DNA of 64,000 nucleotides from Akkermansiaceae bacterium. GTDB lineage: Bacteria; Verrucomicrobiota; Verrucomicrobiia; Verrucomicrobiales; Akkermansiaceae. The translations under genes were made by a program, and so were the position numbers. This document shows, piece after piece, positions 63,084 through 64,000 of the stretch. Numbering within the stretch: the stretch's first letter is position 1; every line of letters starts with the position of its first letter. Below the pieces are notes generated by a model that was not told where the DNA came from, did not search any database, and saw nothing but the letters and a program-made list of their open reading frames with translations. The DNA is taken from the NCBI GenBank assembly GCA_025363295.1, contig JANYEC010000103.1, forward strand, positions 20,217 to 84,216, in the 5' to 3' direction.

Positions 63084-63893
63084 ATGCCGCGCAGCCCGAA
63101 ATTCGATCCTGTCGAGACTTCTAGGGGGTGGATGGTGTCCATTCCCGCAAACATAACGAGCGAAGGGAAGCGTGTGAGGAAATTTTTCCCGACCGAATCA
63201 GAGGCCAAAAAATTCGGGGCCACACTTCGGACGAAATACAGAATAGGCCAGCGTGGCGGTCACATCTCTCACGAGTTGGCGGTGATGGCCGGGGCAGCTG
63301 AGGCGCTGCTGGAGCCTCACGGGGTGTCGATCATGGAGGCGGCTAAGTGGTGTCTGGCGCAGCTCGGGGAAGCGGCATCGCCGGAAACATTCCGAGAGCG
63401 GTATGAAAGAGCGTTGCTGGATGGGGAATCGCATTGGAGCGCAATCTATCTGAAAGACATGGGCAAGTTAGAAAATTGGACAGGCAAGGCGTTCATGGAC
63501 ACGAAATGCGCCTTGTTGAAGCCCACGATGATCGTAGAGACGCTCAGGGATCAGGGGGCTAAGGCCCGGTCCACTTTGGAGCATCGGCTGCGCTACGTGA
63601 GTACTATTCTGAATTTCAAGCCACGCCACCGGAAGGAAAAGAGGATCGCCATTATGTCGGTGGGTCAGGCGGTAAATTCATTCGTGCTGGCCAAACGAAA
63701 GCGGAACGATGGGCGGCGGCGGTGTTGGTTTTCGCAGGGGTGAGGCCGGATGCGGAGAATGGGGAAATCACGCGTCTGGATTGGAGCGCTTTTGGGGAAA
63801 ATGAAATCTACGTTTCCGGCGAGATTTCCAAAACAGGGACAGATCGACATATCCCGATCACTGAGGCGGACCCAGAAAATCGGGCCAGTGGCT
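63084..63893 (+). pseudogene. Tyrosine recombinase (integrase), frameshifted and truncated
   Basis: The first frame (63084-63743) has an integrase-like N-terminal arm, SIPANITSEGKRVRKFFPTESEAKKFG, and a core-binding helical part. From about 63640 the similarity changes frame: AAVLVFAGVRPDAENGEITRLDW and SKTGTDRHIPIT are the start of the catalytic domain with its first Arg. The later HxxR and the catalytic Tyr are absent because an IS3-type element begins at about 63868-63890. The enzyme is therefore dead. Confidence 0.82.
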
Positions 63894-63949
63894 AAGCTAT
63901 GATTGTGGTGTGTGGGAACGGCATTTAAACCGAACCGAACACACAAAAA

Positions 63950-64000
63950 ATGAAAGGCAAACGAAGAAGACACGACCCCGAATTCAAGGCCCGCGTAGCG
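63950..64000 (+). CDS. IS3-type transposase OrfA, 5' end only
   Basis: The last 51 bases encode MKGKRRRHDPEFKARVA, the standard beginning of the OrfA (helix-turn-helix) protein of IS3-family elements. The rest lies beyond the window. The element's left end should be between about 63868 and 63900, where the integrase similarity ends, but I cannot fix it without the other terminal repeat. Confidence 0.75.
   Translation, partial: MKGKRRRHDPEFKARVA

Overview
The window looks like a chromosome segment of a member of the Verrucomicrobia (Verrucomicrobiaceae/Akkermansiaceae-like). The evidence is an Amuc_1098-type pilus secretin, a PEP-CTERM protein, a TIGR02597-like C-terminus on a giant SdrD-repeat protein, a GxxExxY protein and DUF2851/TIGR03790 proteins. 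Most of it is ordinary chromosomal housekeeping and transport. The family names come from motif recognition by eye; no database search was run.

Layout. 1-11 kb (minus strand): 5' part of a secretin gene, ribF, a feoA-feoB-FeoB-associated protein operon, a TPR protein, carboxynorspermidine decarboxylase, a plant-type ATP phosphofructokinase with transposase-like debris behind it, and a small lipoprotein. 11.2-20.8 kb (minus): a respiratory complex I operon nuoG-H-I-J-K-L-M-N, without nuoA-F. 21-34.6 kb (plus): a 3536-residue secreted repeat protein, then an overlapping set of a PEP-CTERM protein, its paralogue and a VKOR-DsbA fusion. 35-40.2 kb (plus): a branched-chain amino acid ABC transporter livKHMGF, interrupted between livG and livF by a GxxExxY PD-(D/E)XK-like gene. 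40.2-47.2 kb (mainly minus): a DevBCA/TolC-type exporter whose permease and ATPase genes are separated by 2 kb of rearranged gene debris and a PIN/RHH toxin-antitoxin pair. 47.4-58.6 kb: cystathionine gamma-synthase-like enzyme, surA-like chaperone, mfd, an RDD protein, a CII-like regulator, and a ketosynthase/chain-length-factor-like pair divergent from a short acyl ligase. 58.8-62.8 kb (plus): a PhnP-like hydrolase, TIGR03790, DUF2851 and thiS. 62.9-64 kb: tRNA-Asn followed by a frameshifted integrase cut by the start of an IS3-type element, probably the edge of a genomic island.

The most unusual signal is a family of short periodic arrays in operon spacers. Six of the seven nuo spacers, the spacers livK-livH and livG-livF, the one upstream of the DevB-like gene, and one spacer in the debris region contain runs of 7-mers (in some 9- or 10-mers) with a constant core and variable bases. 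In the clearest cases four units on one side face four inverted units on the other. The core differs from spacer to spacer while the architecture stays the same. In livG-livF the GxxExxY nuclease-like gene sits between such inverted 9-mer arrays. I infer, without proof, that these are one family of propagating elements and that GxxExxY proteins may act on them.
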